64,000 bases of DNA from Ridgeia piscesae (GCA_025642075.2 JAODUO010000584.1:103501-167500), one strand, 5' to 3'. Shown: positions 1 through 28,310, counted from the stretch's first letter. Program-made: numbers and translations. The notes: generated by a model not told the origin, from the sequence alone.

Positions 1-770
1 TTAAGCTACGGACGATTACTTCTAACGGGGGGTGAGGTCTGAGGAAAGGAAGGGGTAGGCTTACTGCGGGCATGGGCTATGGCACACCCCTCTTCGAGGT
101 ACATCAATACTGCAAAAGCCACAGAGGGGGCAGTTGGAGGTTTCAGTTAAGCCCTTAACTTAAGGAGGTGCAGTGTTGGAGATTTTCATGAAAATGAAGA
201 AAAAGGGATGCTATATAGTAGAATAGATCCTTGAAGAGTTAATGCCATAATGGGGTGTTGGAAGTTTTTGGGTACAGTTGGTGGTTAAAAACACCTGCTA
301 AGTAATATGTCATACTACAGGTGTTATATATGCGTTAATTAGTAAATTATTGCACATACAATTTCTGGTCATTATGTAAAGAGCAACTGGACAGACAACA
401 AAAAGGATGGAAGTTCTTAGACTTAGTTGCACATAAGGAAAGCTAGCACTATGATTTATAAGCCAGTGACCAATTTTCAAAAGCTCGCAAAATCCATTGT
501 AAACTGGAGTAAATATTAACACCTGGCCAGATCCGGGTGGCCAAGAGTCAAGGATCTTGGTACACATATAACTTTGTTATTTATATTGTTTCAATAATAA
601 ACATTTGTGAGTTAAACATAGCTTGTCTTTTCCACTAACTGGACCCATCCTGAGTGGTGGTCTCCATGATCCCAATTTGCGGTCAGGAACATAGAACCAA
701 ATAACTTTATAGCAATATAAGATCAATAAGTTTGATAATTATGCACGTTTTGATTACCTCTATTTTCCAG
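1..770. other. unassigned DNA upstream of first visible HGD exon
   Basis: AT-rich DNA without a recognisable coding exon. I looked for a short ATG exon ending in a GT donor with phase 0 and saw no convincing one, so HGD exon 1 and its promoter probably lie outside the window. Confidence 0.5.
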
Positions 771-16009
<15,239 letters not shown>

Positions 16010-16177
16010 GTATTAGATCATGTTCTAATCATGTGTGTCGCCATTCATGGTGTTGCCTACTAATTGTTATACATTTCAAGCCATTATGCAGGAAAACATT
16101 AAAAATATTCAAAAAATGTTGTGGTAGACATGTGTGCCAGCTGACATACATTTGTCTAAATGTGTATTATTACATGA

Positions 16178-16183
16178 AATAAA
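16178..16183 (+). promoter_or_regulatory. candidate HGD polyadenylation signal
   Basis: AATAAA lies 169 bp after the HGD stop in AT-rich DNA. It is the first canonical hexamer after the stop that I noticed. Usage is not shown by sequence alone. Confidence 0.35.
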
Positions 16184-16199
16184 CACCAACACACATGTA

Positions 16200-19100
16200 A
16201 AAAAGAGCTTTTTTGCTCCTAGATTTTTACCCATCCACTATCCTTCCAGTAAAATTCCTATCCATCCCAAACAGATTTTGCTAGGGAACAGATCAGTTGT
16301 GTAGCATAGAAATGTCTGATATCTCTGCCTATGGAAATACAGAATCTCTGACTGACGCATGGAAATGTAAACATGCAGTTTGATGTGGACTCACTGAGCA
16401 GGGTTCTTTTTCTCTAAACTCGCTCCTTAGCAATATTGTCTGAAAAGAAAATGGCTCTCCCACTTTATTTGTAGAAGTAGAAAGTGGAAGAAAAGAGAAA
16501 ATAGTTAAAGCTTCTAGCTATTCCACACGCATGAAAAAAGCGTGAAACCTTTTGTAGCAATCTTAATAAATAGTATGCTGAGAATATCGACTGAAACTAA
16601 ACTACTTCATTGACATGAAACTGTCAGGGGAACATAACGGAAGTTGGGAAATGGGAAGAAGGTATCAGTTAGCAGTGCACATGTGACTGAATCCGAGAAC
16701 TGATGTTCCTTGTTTTAGGTGAATTCTGTCTGCAGGCTGGTGTCACCTGGGATGATGGTACCAACAAAGTGAGGTGGAACTTGGATTACAGTATTAGCAA
16801 ATTTGCACCGTGCACAGTATTTTACTAATGCTACTGATACAGATTTTATATACATGTGTAGTCATGTCTTGTTTATGTGTTCTTTAATAATCAGCTTTCT
16901 TTGGTAATTTTTAATCTACAGTTTAAAAGAAACATGTACACTGCTTTGTTTTATCTATTTGTGATTATTAAATATTAGTGTTAATATAAAAAGGTGTGGG
17001 CAGATATATAAGACATGCTTGTATTTACTGTGTATTTTTTTGTATTTACATATATACTCTTATGTGATAGATATTTTTAAAGATGCAACGTTAAAGATTT
17101 ATATTTTAATGATACATGTTTTTGTTATTGAATGCAGGTCTAATATTAAATTAATGTGAACATGTTGAAGATTATATGACTGTAATCTTTAGAAAATAAA
17201 AAATCAGAAATATACTGGGTATATGTCACATTTACATTAACATGGGTGCAAAAACAGGTGGCTTTAATCATAATCATTTACTTTAAAAGTGCAACCATTT
17301 GAAATAAATGGTTTTTACCCTGCAAAGATGTATTCATGTGCAAAGATACAATCAGATTTTAGAGATGAAGTCGGTCACCTAGGAATGTTTACACTTTTTA
17401 ATATTTTTCATAGGAGAATTAACTGGTGGGTGGGCAAAACAACAGTTTTGAGGAGAAACCATTTGATGCTTTATATACATCTTGAGTTCAAGGGGATATA
17501 TAGTTAGTCTTTCTGATGTTATACTGTGTGGAATACAGGGCATACATTTAAAATGTTGATAGTTTTGTTGACTATGATTATGACTGAGATGCTGGTCTGT
17601 TGGATAAGTATACGTGACATTCGTGGCTTATGATTGTCACAAGCACTGATTGTCAAGGCACTATTTCTGAGGCATAGTGCCAACTGATTATTAACACATT
17701 TTATGTGCGAAGTAGAGAGATGGTTATCAATGGTAGAATACCATATATTATTAGTAACTGTACTAACACACAAACAGGATGATATTTGATAAATAAAGGT
17801 GTCTGAACATGTGTCGTGTTTGTGTGATGGATGACTTGTAGTTGACCTGTTTAGATCAGCTGTAGGTAGATGTAACGCCCATAAAAAATCGGTCATGGTC
17901 TGGTGGTTTTCCAGCTAAGATGTAACCCAGTGCATACACATGCCCACATTATAATGTCACCATGTATGTTTTTATTTTTCACACATGAAAAATGTTGCTA
18001 CACCTTGACTCAGTTCCTCTAATTTATTACAGACTTCACATTTGTTTGTTTACATCACAACAACATTCATATGACCCACCTACACAATGATACTCCAATT
18101 AAGTGCAGAGATCTACATATACACTGTCGTAGCATACTTATTGTAAAGACTCTCGCAGTTGTTGATTCAACACATGATCCAGCCGGTGTATGTAGCCTGT
18201 AGGCCGCAGATTGCATGACTAAGCTTGCTGTGGGTGTTATCAATGCTTTAGTGTTCCAAAGTCCATGTTTTGGTCGTCTCTCATGTCCTTGTATGCGTAG
18301 CCTGTGTGTAACATGGTGGAGGCGACAAAACCCAGGCGGTTTCCTTTCTATAGATACATGGCGTTAACAAAAGGTAAGGATCTTGTCATTCATGCAGCCA
18401 GTATACACAAACACCTGTTCTGCATGGCTTAGCTTTGATATACCTGAGACTAGTCACCCCTAGTGTAAATAGTGTCCTTACTGGGGTAGAGGCACTATTT
18501 ATATCTATGGGTAGAGGTAAGTCATGTTAGGCCAAACTAAACATTCCGAGTTTCTCATCTGCTGCATGGTACATCTTGAAAATTTGTGCCAGGACGTATT
18601 TTTAGTCCTTTTGGCCTTTCCAATTTGTATGGCAGTGGTGGGTGCATGGATGGCATATCAACGTTACCCAATAGTTTATTATTGGAATTATATATCTATA
18701 TACATATATAGATAAATATATTATATATTTATAAATCCCCTAAGTGAAAACAATGATTTGTGTTAATTAATCCAAATGAATTTGTCAGTGACCAATTTGC
18801 TGCGTGTAAGAAAAACATCTTAAATTGTTGCTTGTTGAAAATAATTAATCACTGGTTTTATTTCATGTCAGCATAAAAGATACAAACTGCATGCTTTATT
18901 AACATTTTGAAAAAATTCTTATGAATATTGGGAATGTTTTCACACATGCTTAAGCTGATCTTTGAATGTAACGATTTCTTGGCTTATTTCAATAATAAAA
19001 AATATGTTAAATATTTTGACTACAGTATTTATAATTGCTTTTCTCCTTTTGATCTGTTAAGGATGCAAGTGCCTTTATCGGGGAGTAAATTTGCATCATG

Positions 19101-19810
19101 GCCTACTAGCAGTAAAGAAAACAGCTTGATTATAATTTATGATTTAGTGTAAAACATGTTCGATACGTGGCTAGCAACTGTCATAGGAGAATGTTTCATT
19201 GATAAATTGAAAGGACATATTTCACATGGGATTCTGACTTTAAGTGACTACATATCTTAATTTCCACTTTGATGTCACTGCTAGCCACAATATGGCAGCA
19301 CCATAGGTGATGGATATTGTTAAATTCTTTATTTTAGGAAACTTGCTTTTCATGGTTTTATTACCATTGATTATAATTATATTTAAATAATTATAATCAT
19401 TGCTTAACCAGTTACTTCAATCATTGATCAACCAGTTTTTAGATAAACTATTTCCAGTGACACTGGTCACATACGTGTGCATGTGTTTGACCAAATTTTG
19501 GTAGGGCAGCTGTTTACTAGGCTGGGTCTGTTTCAAATGACAAGGAGACATTTCATTTTGGAAGGAGTCATGCCTCATGAATGAAGCAGTGTTCGTTTTT
19601 TATGTATGTGTTCAAACGTAAGACTACAAACAAAGAAATGAGAAATGATAGGAGCCAATTTGATGTTTTGTAAAAAAAAAAGTGAATCTGTATGCAGTGC
19701 TGCATGTTGATTAACATAAATAAAAAATATGATATCAGAATGCAATTTTAATTAATAATGCCAATTATATTATAGAATCCCATGTGAATTATATGTCCTT
19801 TCAATCAGTT
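16200..19810. other. intergenic DNA without recognised genes
   Basis: AT-rich sequence with scattered stops. Short ORFs (such as 17519-17896 on the minus strand) show no family I recognise. A possible short exon at 18313-18373 is noted separately. Confidence 0.5.
18313..18373 (+). other. possible short first coding exon, unknown protein
   Basis: An ATG in good context (aacATGG) opens 20 codons, MVEATKPRRFPFYRYMALTK, ending at a strong donor (gtaagg) in phase 1. I found no downstream exon that joins it in frame and I recognise no family. It may be chance. Confidence 0.15.
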
Positions 19811-19817
19811 ACCGGGT

Positions 19818-20308
19818 AGTAGTAGAGCAGTGGTTCAGGGGTAGAGCAGTGGTTCAGGGGTAGAGCAGTGGTTCAGGGGTAGAGCAGTGGTTCAGGGGTA
19901 GAGCAGTGGTTCAGGGGTAGAGCAGTGGTTCAGGGTTAGAGCAGTGGTTCAGGGGTAGAGCAGTGGTTCAGGGGTAGAGCAGTGGTTCAGGGGTAGAGCT
20001 TTGGACTCTCGACTAAGAGAACCTGGGTTCGAATCCTGTGCTGTGGTGTTAAAACCTTCGGCAAGTTTTTTCACTCTACATTGCTCCAATTCACATAGCT
20101 GTATAAATGAGAACCTGCCTATAGACAAGTGGTGGATATGTGTACAAACAGCCTTTATGCATTAATTGTAGGCTATGGCAGGATGCTTCCAAGATTAGTT
20201 GAGATGGTGTTTAATTGATTGAACAGGTCTGCCAGGGAAGTAAAGTGTAAAGCGCTTTGAGCAATCCTGAGGATTGGATACTGCACTATATAAGAACTTA
20301 CCTTTTTT
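19818..20308 (+). mobile_element. tRNA-derived SINE with tandemly amplified head, copy 2
   Basis: The 5' head contains nine tandem 19-bp units (gtagagcagtggttcaggg; 19822-19997). A single SINE head would contain one. The rest is normal: tRNA B-box gggttcgaatcctgtg near 20027, the shared body (agtggtggatatgtg, gcgctttgagcaatcctgag) and the tail tataagaacttacc. It is read on the + strand. Confidence 0.75.
19822..19997. repeat. 19-bp tandem repeat in SINE head
   Basis: Nine near-identical copies of gtagagcagtggttcaggg. One unit has gggtt in place of ggggt. Confidence 0.9.
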
Positions 20309-20327
20309 AATTTAACCTTTCATTTTA

Positions 20328-20367
<40 letters not shown>

Positions 20368-20369
<2 letters not shown>

Positions 20370-21707
20370 TACATGTTAAGTCTCCCGCATTCAGCGGGAG
20401 ACTCCCGCAATTACAGAAAATCTCCCGATCTCCCGCGCGGGACAAACAATCTCCCGCAATTTCATCGAAACATAAGTGAAAACAATTGCGGGAGCATCCG
20501 GCTCTTTCCGGTTTTCAGTCCACCCAAAACAAACAAATTGTACGTAATTTACCTTACTGGGTGCGGATAATTGGTTTATTTCTGGCTGGGTATTGTCTCA
20601 AGTATTTTTCAGAGTCGCCTCACAATGAATAGCAATGCCAGTTAACTAATTGCATTCGAATCTGAGACTGAGCTAATGCTCACAGACACCGCGGGGCGCT
20701 CGCAGGCGCGGACAACGATTTGAACAATGACCTGAATTGGAATTATTTAAATCACGTCTTACTGTGATAACTGAACATTAAAAACAGTCTAATAAATACC
20801 TAAGTACAAGATCTACACCTTGTCTGTCGCTGACATTGGTTATCAGCTTTATAGAAATGCCGCGAGCCGCTTCGATACCATATTATCGCCCACCGTGTAC
20901 GTTCCAGTCTTGTAGAATAAACTGCAATCCGTTTACATCTATACAAATAATGTCCATCCATACATCTACATTACATGTGCATGTTTGTAAATGTATGTAC
21001 CTTTGCTAAGCGCTTTATTATTTGAATACATTTGACATGTAAATGGAAAACATCGTTAACAGACGAAAACATGCTTATTTAAATATCTCCAGTCGGGCCT
21101 GTGTCATCATGGCTCAGTCCAGCTCATGAAAATGAATTCCATATTCAAGTTTTACATGTAAAGATTATGTTAATTGTGTAACAAAATATCATGTAGATGC
21201 TGCTGCTTTTCATGCAATGGATTCTTTGCAACCTATGATACATATCAGAAGCTGAGGCCTATACCTAGAACACAAGAAGTAAATTACTGAACATTATAAT
21301 ATTTATTGTTCTATCACCAAGGCTAAGCCTTCTTTTTAATTCACGAGGGCCAAACAGCAACACATCATTTTTTATATGAGATTACCAGGGGATTTATTAT
21401 ATTTGTGGTATTATATAGTGATAATAAAACATATATGTTAATATTGAATATTGTTCATGGCTCCAAGAATGGTTTTGCTCCAGAGTAAGTTCATTCATAT
21501 AACAATATCTATGTCAATATCTTAATCAGTGGAATTTATTCCTTTTTGTATTATATTCTTTGCATTTATGGTTAAAAACAGAATTTACATATAATAGCCC
21601 CATTTTCCAAGAGCCTCCGATTTACATATAAAATACCGTTTTCCCCTGAGACGGAGGATTTACGTATAAATCTCCCACATTGGCATTTCCAAAACTTAAC
21701 ATGTATG
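20368..21707. mobile_element. 1.34-kb inverted-repeat element with CTCCCGC motifs
   Basis: Ends are catacatgttaag at the left and its complement cttaacatgtatg at the right, extending outward into tatatgcata / tatgtatatg. The left end has repeated and inverted CTCCCGC/GCGGGAG blocks (20383-20490); the right end has related aatctcccacattgg. There is no ORF of note. It is probably a non-autonomous DNA transposon of unknown family, inserted at an AT microsatellite. Confidence 0.55.
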
Positions 21708-21744
21708 TATATGACGGTGCCAACTTGTACAAACAAATCGGATC

Positions 21745-22812
21745 CAATAATTTCTCTGTTCTATATTTGTAGTCTTACTTTGACACACACCTTAATAAAA
21801 ACCAACACTGCTCTGGAGACTCATTAATGACCATCACATCTTTCATATGTGGCTTTTTCCTAAATTAAATGTCTCCTTTTTGTTAGAAACCCGAGCACGT
21901 GCTTGTCTTTGTCCCACCGAGCAAAGCGTTAAGCGGAGCTGCGATCGTGGAAAATCCAGGCACCATGCATCTATAAAACCCAGCAAGTGTTAAGAAACTC
22001 CTCAGCTCTGTCTCGGATGTTGGTGTTGGCCAACTGTCTATGGCCTCAGTCTTCTGAGGGTCACAGGATAAACCTTCTTCTGAAACTACGTGTGTTCTAG
22101 GTAGTTTATCTTCTGCTTGAAGAAATGACATTTCGATGGTTTGAGTTTCAAACTGTGCTCTTCGAGTACAACATCCCGATTGGTTACCATATCTTCTATA
22201 CTCGCTGAATACAACGAAATGCAGTCTTCTGTATGTCTTTTCTTCCATGGCACATTGCATGTATCGTTGGGCGGCATCCAAGGTGCAGAAATATCTGGTT
22301 CCTCTGAGTGCTTCCAATGCCTCGTCAATTCTGGGCGCGGGTGTGCGTCTTTCTGCGTCCGTAGGTTTAACTTATTCCTCACTAGAATTGCCTGGAACGC
22401 CTACGAACTGTTGCTCTTTCTGACAACGCTTTGCCGCATCTTACTCTCTAGATGTTGACGCACTTCCTGCTGCCAATTGGGCGGCAGTCGACGACATGGG
22501 ATTCTTATAGGTGTTTCGTCCGTTACTGAGTTATCCCGTGTTTCACAGTGTCAATGTAGCCTAAGTAGTCATCAGCAAGACGTACTGAACGTACCGACAT
22601 GCCTGAGTAGCGGGCGTGTAACAACTTCTTCTGTTCTTCACCGAGGTTGTCCTACTCCATGTTCAAACTAAATGGATCGAGGTAAAGGTAGATCTTCAGT
22701 CTTCGGTGTGATAAATTCTCGTAGTGGTCCCAACACCACCTTGTCTTCTCCCACCTGATGGACCTGACAGTCACGCTCCAGTTGACCATCTACTACCATT
22801 AACAAATCAGCA
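21745..22812 (-). mobile_element. Gypsy-type LTR retrotransposon fragment A (5' part as seen on +)
   Basis: A minus-strand reading gives broken pieces of a Ty3/Gypsy reverse transcriptase: a TLDAAQRYMQCAMEE-like segment (about 22230-22280) and a LRSFLTLAGFYRCMVPGFS segment (about 21950-22010), which is the RT/RNase H connection typical of the group. Frameshifts and missing RT blocks show it is dead. It is closely related to 28745-29890 and was split by the LINE at 22813-24316; its remainder is 24317-24530. Confidence 0.75.
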
Positions 22813-24316
22813 TACCGCTTGCAACAGTGTTCAATTTGTCATTAGAGGAGGGAATAGTTCCGTTAGAATGGAAAGAAGCAAACATTATACCATTATTTAA
22901 AAAAGGTTCGAGAAACAAGTCAGAGAACTATAGACCAGTGAGTTTAACATCGGTGATTTGCAAACTATTAGAAAGACTAATTAAAGATCACCTGGTTGAT
23001 TTTCTTGTTAAAAATAAATTGATAAACCCATCTCAACATGGGTTTTTTAAAGCGAGGTCATGCTTAACAAATATGTTATGTTTTTTGGAAGATGTCACAA
23101 AGTGGCTAGATGAGGGATCACCAGTAGATATAATCTACTTAGATTTAAAAAAAGCCTTTGACCAAGTGCCACACCAAAGACTACTACTTAAACTAAAGGC
23201 CCATGGCATAGGAAATGGAATGATCAACTGGATAGAAAAATGGCTTATTGATAGAAGACAAAGAGTAGTAGTTGATGGGGAGGTTTCAAACTGGAAAGCG
23301 GTTTTGAGGGAGTACCGCAGGGATCAGTACTGGGTCCTATTTTATTCTTAATATATATCAATGATTTGGATGATGACATAACAAGCAAGGTGTTGAAGTT
23401 TGCGGACGACACAAAAGTGTTTAGGAAAATTAAAAGTGATGCAGATAGACAGCATTTACAAGATGATCTTAATAAGTTGATAGAATGATCTGAGAAGTGG
23501 CAAATGCTGTTTAATTTTGGAAAGTGTAAGTGCCTTCACACAGGACATGGGAATGAAGATGCACAATATACAATGGGTGATACTGTACTAAATACTACCT
23601 TAAAGGAAAAGGACTTAGGGTTAACTATTAGTGCTGACATGAAGGTATCAGAGCAGTGTGGAATTGCAGCAGCGAAGGGAAACCAAATTCTTGGATTACT
23701 TAGGCGAAATATAGTGTACAAAGAAAAAGAACTAATAATACCGCTGTATAAAACAATAGTTAGGCCTCACTTAGAATATTGTATACAAGCATGGAGGCCA
23801 TATCGCAAGAAGGATATTGATATGCTAGAAAGAGTACAAAGGAGAGCAACCAAAATGATACAAAAACTCAGGAATATTAGTTATGAAATGCGTCTAAAAG
23901 AATGTGGTTTAACAACACTAGAAACCAGAAGATTGAGAGGAGATCAGATTGAGATGTTTAAAATATTGAATGGATATGAAAATATTGACAGAAATATTTT
24001 ATTTTTTTCACAGTCAAGGAAGAGAGAAGGACTAGAGGACATGGAGTTACATTAGCAAAGAAGCAATGTAGACTAGATATTAGAAAATTTTAATTTTCAC
24101 AAAGAACAGTAAACGAATGGAACAGATTATCGGCTGATTGTGTAGGTGCTAGTAGTGTTAATATATTTAAAAATAAAATATACCTAAGAAGGGCGGGGTA
24201 TACTTAGATAGATAGGTTGGACTCTCGATAAGCCAAATGGCTTCCTAGTCCACCTATAATCTAGAGTTGAATCTCTAGGTGGCAATCTTGTTAAATCTTG
24301 TTAAATCTTGTTAAAT
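22813..24316 (+). mobile_element. CR1/jockey-type LINE, 5'-truncated, decayed RT
   Basis: The reverse transcriptase is in two main frames: 22827-23351 (WKEANIIPLFKKGSRNKSEN, YLDLKKAFDQVPH) and 23504-24055, with FADDTKVF between them near 23402. The C-terminal part contains RPHLEYCIQAWRPY. Frameshifts near 23310 and in-frame stops inactivate it. It ends with a tail of aatcttgtta units. The RT catalytic box is FADD. It sits inside Gypsy fragment A. Confidence 0.85.
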
Positions 24317-24530
24317 TACTTTGGTCATTAATCGAAGTCGCATTCATGGGTTTTGCCAAATGTTCTGTTTGATTTCATTGGTAACACACATAACAACTCT
24401 TCCCTTCTCGAGAACGGTCAAGCTATCGTGCACCTTGATCCCTTGAGGTAGATGTATTCCACCTCCAACTTGCTCCACCAACACCTCGACTGACATTTTC
24501 TTATTGCCAGTACACTGTCCGTGCTGGTAG
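24317..24530 (-). mobile_element. Gypsy fragment A, part beyond the LINE insertion
   Basis: Matches 29685-29880 of fragment B (ttcccttctcgagaacggtc; acctccaacttgctccacca). It continues Gypsy fragment A after the LINE. The junction falls between ctaccat and tactttggtcatta. Confidence 0.7.
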
Positions 24531-24539
24531 ACGTTTTAA

Positions 24540-25415
24540 CACCTTATGACTAAATGATTTATGTCTGTAATTAGATGTGTTATTTATTATAACCGAATTT
24601 ATGACTTCATAAATAGCCCAACTCTACACCTTTATGTATTTGTCCTTTGCAAGATAGATTGCTGAGCATGTATATGGGATTATCTTCCCAATGGTAATAC
24701 GACCAATTCTGTACTGATACTCCAGAGATTGGTACCTGTTACCTGTAGGACATATATCATGAAATAATAACTTGCATTAGTAAAACTAATTGTGTGAACT
24801 AATATTACTAGTCACAAGTATTGCAGTGGTTATATTTTATCAGGGTGGGAGGAATCCAGAGTGGATTAAGTGTTCAGTGCATTTCTTTGACATGTATTTA
24901 TATACGTTCAAAATTAGATTCATACCATGCACTATTTCGGGATGGGTCACATTCCGGAACAGATGTTTGTGTGGTTGATTGGTTTTCAAATATATATGTG
25001 CCCTAGATTCCTGTTGCAAAAATTCATAATAAATTATCATTCCTTCGTAGAGTTTGTAATAAATCAATCACTGCATTACTTGATTACTAAGTTTCAGCAT
25101 CAAATCCCTATTATCATCCACTAATTAAGTTTCTTTCTCTGAATTAGGATTCTAGTAAAGCAAAGTGAGGTGTGTTCGACACTTATTATAATCATAATGT
25201 TGCTAGAATGTCAATTGCAGTTCAGTTAGCCAAATTTGTGTAAACCAATTTACAATGTTATTGTTGTATGCACGAAATATTCCATCAATGTATACTGCTG
25301 ATCATACCGATAGAAATTGCAACTTATTTAGCAAACATAGTGATAATAATTATCTACCCTAGCTAATCAAGCGACAGACAGCCTCGTTTTAAATTAAGCC
25401 AAGATGACCATCTCA
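24540..25415. other. intergenic DNA, nothing recognised
   Basis: AT-rich; only short unrelated ORFs. Confidence 0.5.
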
Positions 25416-25418
25416 TAG

Positions 25419-25560
25419 GGCGCCGTAGCCGAGTGGTTAGAGAGCGTCACTCTCGACTAGAGGGAGCGGGGTTCGAATCCCGGTTCCGGCAAATCAGTGG
25501 TTCGGTACTGATACAGCCACCGTGTCGAAACTTGGGCAATTTCGTTCACCCTATATCGCC
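25419..25560 (+). mobile_element. tRNA-like SINE head
   Basis: Has an A-box-like gtagccgagtggttag (about 25425) and a B-box-like ggttcgaatcccgg (about 25471), as in Ser/Leu tRNAs. The acceptor stem does not pair well, and the sequence continues into non-tRNA DNA (ccgtgtcgaaacttgggcaa) also seen in SINE copy 1. I take it as a SINE rather than a working tRNA. Confidence 0.5.
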
Positions 25561-25699
25561 TGCCCCTTCCAGCCCGCATTGGCCAGCGTGGAAGGGTAGG
25601 CCAACAACACCAGCATGCAAAGAAAGCACTACAAAACCATGGCCCCAGTCCCCAGCGGCACCGAAAGAGTCCACGACCAGGATGTAGCTCTGGTCAACT

Positions 25700-28310
25700 A
25701 GGACTACGTGCAGGGGGTGCTAAGAATCTCTGGGTCAAAAAGAGCCGCCGAAAGAGGGTAAGTAGACTAAAGATAGCGACCTACAACGTCAGAACTCTAC
25801 TAAGAGATGAACACATACAAGAACTCGAAGAAGAACTTAGGAAGCCAGGTTGATATGGGATGTAATAGGGATCTCCGAAGTGGGAAGACCAGAGGAATGT
25901 TTCACTACCTTACAAAGCGGCCACCTATTATACAACAAGGCAAACAACGGTCAAGCAGGAGTCGGCTTTCTCATAAACAGGAAATGGAAAGACCACACAG
26001 TGAGGGTAAACAGCATCAGCCCCAGAGTAGCAGAATGTGTTCTGTTCATAACAAAGCGCTACAAACTAAGATAGTGCAAGTATAAGCACTAACAGCATCA
26101 TACTCCGACGAAGACATCAATGACTTATACAACGACGTCGATGAGACTTCAGGGAAACCAAACCACTATACTGTAGTGCTCAAATAGGGAAAAAGAACAA
26201 ACCTTATGGAAAGGGCAACGGGCAAATTTCGGCTCGGATTGAGAAACGAAAGAGGCGACACCTTGGTAGAATGGGCAACATCAAGAAAGTACAAACTCAT
26301 GAATACCATGTTCCAGGGAGGAGATGGGCTTGGAAAATCCCAAATGGTGTAACGAAGACCGAAATTGACTACATCCTAACAAACAGGCCAGACATCATCA
26401 CAGACGTAACAGTCATCAACCAAGTCAACATTGGAAGTGATCACAGACTGGTTATGAGCAACATCAAACTGGACGTAGAGGTGGGAAGTAAAAATGGATG
26501 ACCAAGGGGCCACCAAGAGTAGATGCCCCACGAATAGGATAAAAGAAGATCGAATTCCAGCTTGAACTGAAATCGAATCGAGACACTACAAGAAGTATAC
26601 GACATCGACATCATGAGCAAGACCGTCACAGACATGATCCAACAAAGCGCGTCAAGGGTTGTTAAGCCAATTAACAAGCCACACAAATCGAGGATATCAT
26701 AACCAACACGATCCCTGATGACGAAACGACGAGAAATGGTTGGAAAGGCGACAAGAAACAACGAATAAAGTACGCAGAAATATGCAAGACCATCAAAAAG
26801 AAAGCAAGAGAGGACATCAGGAAATACAACCAAGATGTCATACGAGAAACGATCATAGCATCAAAGAGCCTGAAGAAAGTACGAAAAACGCAGATGATAG
26901 GCCAAGACAGACTGATCACACTCCTGGACAAGCAGGGTAGAGAAATCCGTGATCAAGATACCATCATAGAGGAATAGAGGAATTCTAAATCGAGCTATAC
27001 GACAGTGAACAGAATACCATAATCTACACAGACCCAAAAGAGGTACCAGAGATAAGATCATGAGAGGTGGAAGCAGCACTACGAGATATGAAGAATGGGA
27101 AAGCAACAGGCATCGACCATTGAAAGCAGGAGAAGATACCATCTTGCTAAGCTGTACACTAAATTCTTACCAGAAAGACGAATTCCCACAGCGTGGAAGA
27201 ACGCTAAGATGATGATAATCTTCAAGAATTACAGACCGATATGAACTACTGTCAAGCATCTATAAAATACTCACGAAAGTACTAACGAAAAGGCTAGAGA
27301 AGATACTCGACGAAAAGGAGCCACGAGAGCTGAATTCAGAAGCGGATACTCAAAGACAAACCACATCCACGTCGTAAACCAACTGAAGGAGAAATGCGGA
27401 GAATATAATATCCCACTCTGCATCGCATTTGTCGACTACGAGAAAGCCCTCGACTCAGTGCAAAGACCTCGGTGACAGTCCACCTACATAAAGAAAGCAA
27501 CAAGATCAACATCAGGAGAGGTGTACGACAAGATACCATATCGCCCAAGCTGTTCACGGCAGCACTCGAAAGCATATTTCGACGACTGACTTGGGAAACC
27601 AGACGCTTGAAGATAGACGGCGAATATCTTAGTCATATTCGCTTCGCCGACGACATACTCACATGAGCTACAACAAATGCTGCATGAATTAGCTGATGAA
27701 AGTGACAATCAGGGTCTGAAGATGAACAAGTCGAAGACAAAGGTGATGATAGAAACCGACACACCAATATATGCCGACAACACTCAGATCGAGAACGTTA
27801 AAAGCTATATCTACCTAGGATAGGGATACAGCACCAGAGACAAAAACCAAGACAAGGAGATTCAAAGAAGAATCACGCCCGGATAGACAGCATTCGCCAA
27901 ACACCGCGACATCTTCAAGGGTAACATTGGAACATGCTTGAAGAGACAAATCTACAACTCATGCGTACTTTCAGCAATGACATACGGCGCGGAAACATGG
28001 ACACTCGCCACCCATGCAAAGAACAAGCTAGCAGCCGCAAAAACAAAGATGGAAAGGAGTATGTTAAACATCACATGCCGGGACAGAAAAATAATCGTCT
28101 GGGTAAGAGAAAACACCAAGGTCACAGACAAGTCAGAAGACGGAAGTGGACCTGCGTCAGCAGGATACAAGATAACCGATGGACACTGCGTATCACCACC
28201 TGGAAACCATACGAAAGGAAAAGACCTAGAGGAAGACCAGCGAGACGTTGGAGAGACGAACTAGTCGACTACTGGAAGGTTACCAGGAGCATGTTGAGGA
28301 CTTCGCCCAA
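25700..28310 (+). mobile_element. decayed endonuclease-reverse transcriptase LINE
   Basis: Fragments in shifting frames follow LINE order. The endonuclease has LKIATYNVRTLL (about 25770), GVGFLINRKWKDH (about 25960) and an EIDYILTNRPDI block ending in GSDHRLVMSN (26360-26465). The RT has VDYEKALDS (about 27433), RGVRQDTISPKLFTAALES (about 27517; one Gly codon lost relative to the usual RQGD) and RFADDILT (about 27640). The C-terminal part has YNSCVLSAMTYGAETWTL (about 27950) and KRPRGRPARRWRDEL (about 28220). Many stops and frameshifts make it non-functional. The clade is probably RTE-like or a relative; I am not sure. Confidence 0.85.

Noticed and set aside
17519..17896. 125-residue minus-strand ORF
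   Set aside because: No recognised domain, no splice partner, composition like random AT-rich DNA.
18524..18715. 63-residue ORF with a hydrophobic stretch after the candidate exon at 18313
   Set aside because: Its frame does not join 18373 through any acceptor I can see, and it ends in an AT microsatellite.
25419..25495. Functional tRNA gene
   Set aside because: A and B boxes are present but the acceptor stem does not pair well, and the sequence continues into SINE-type DNA.
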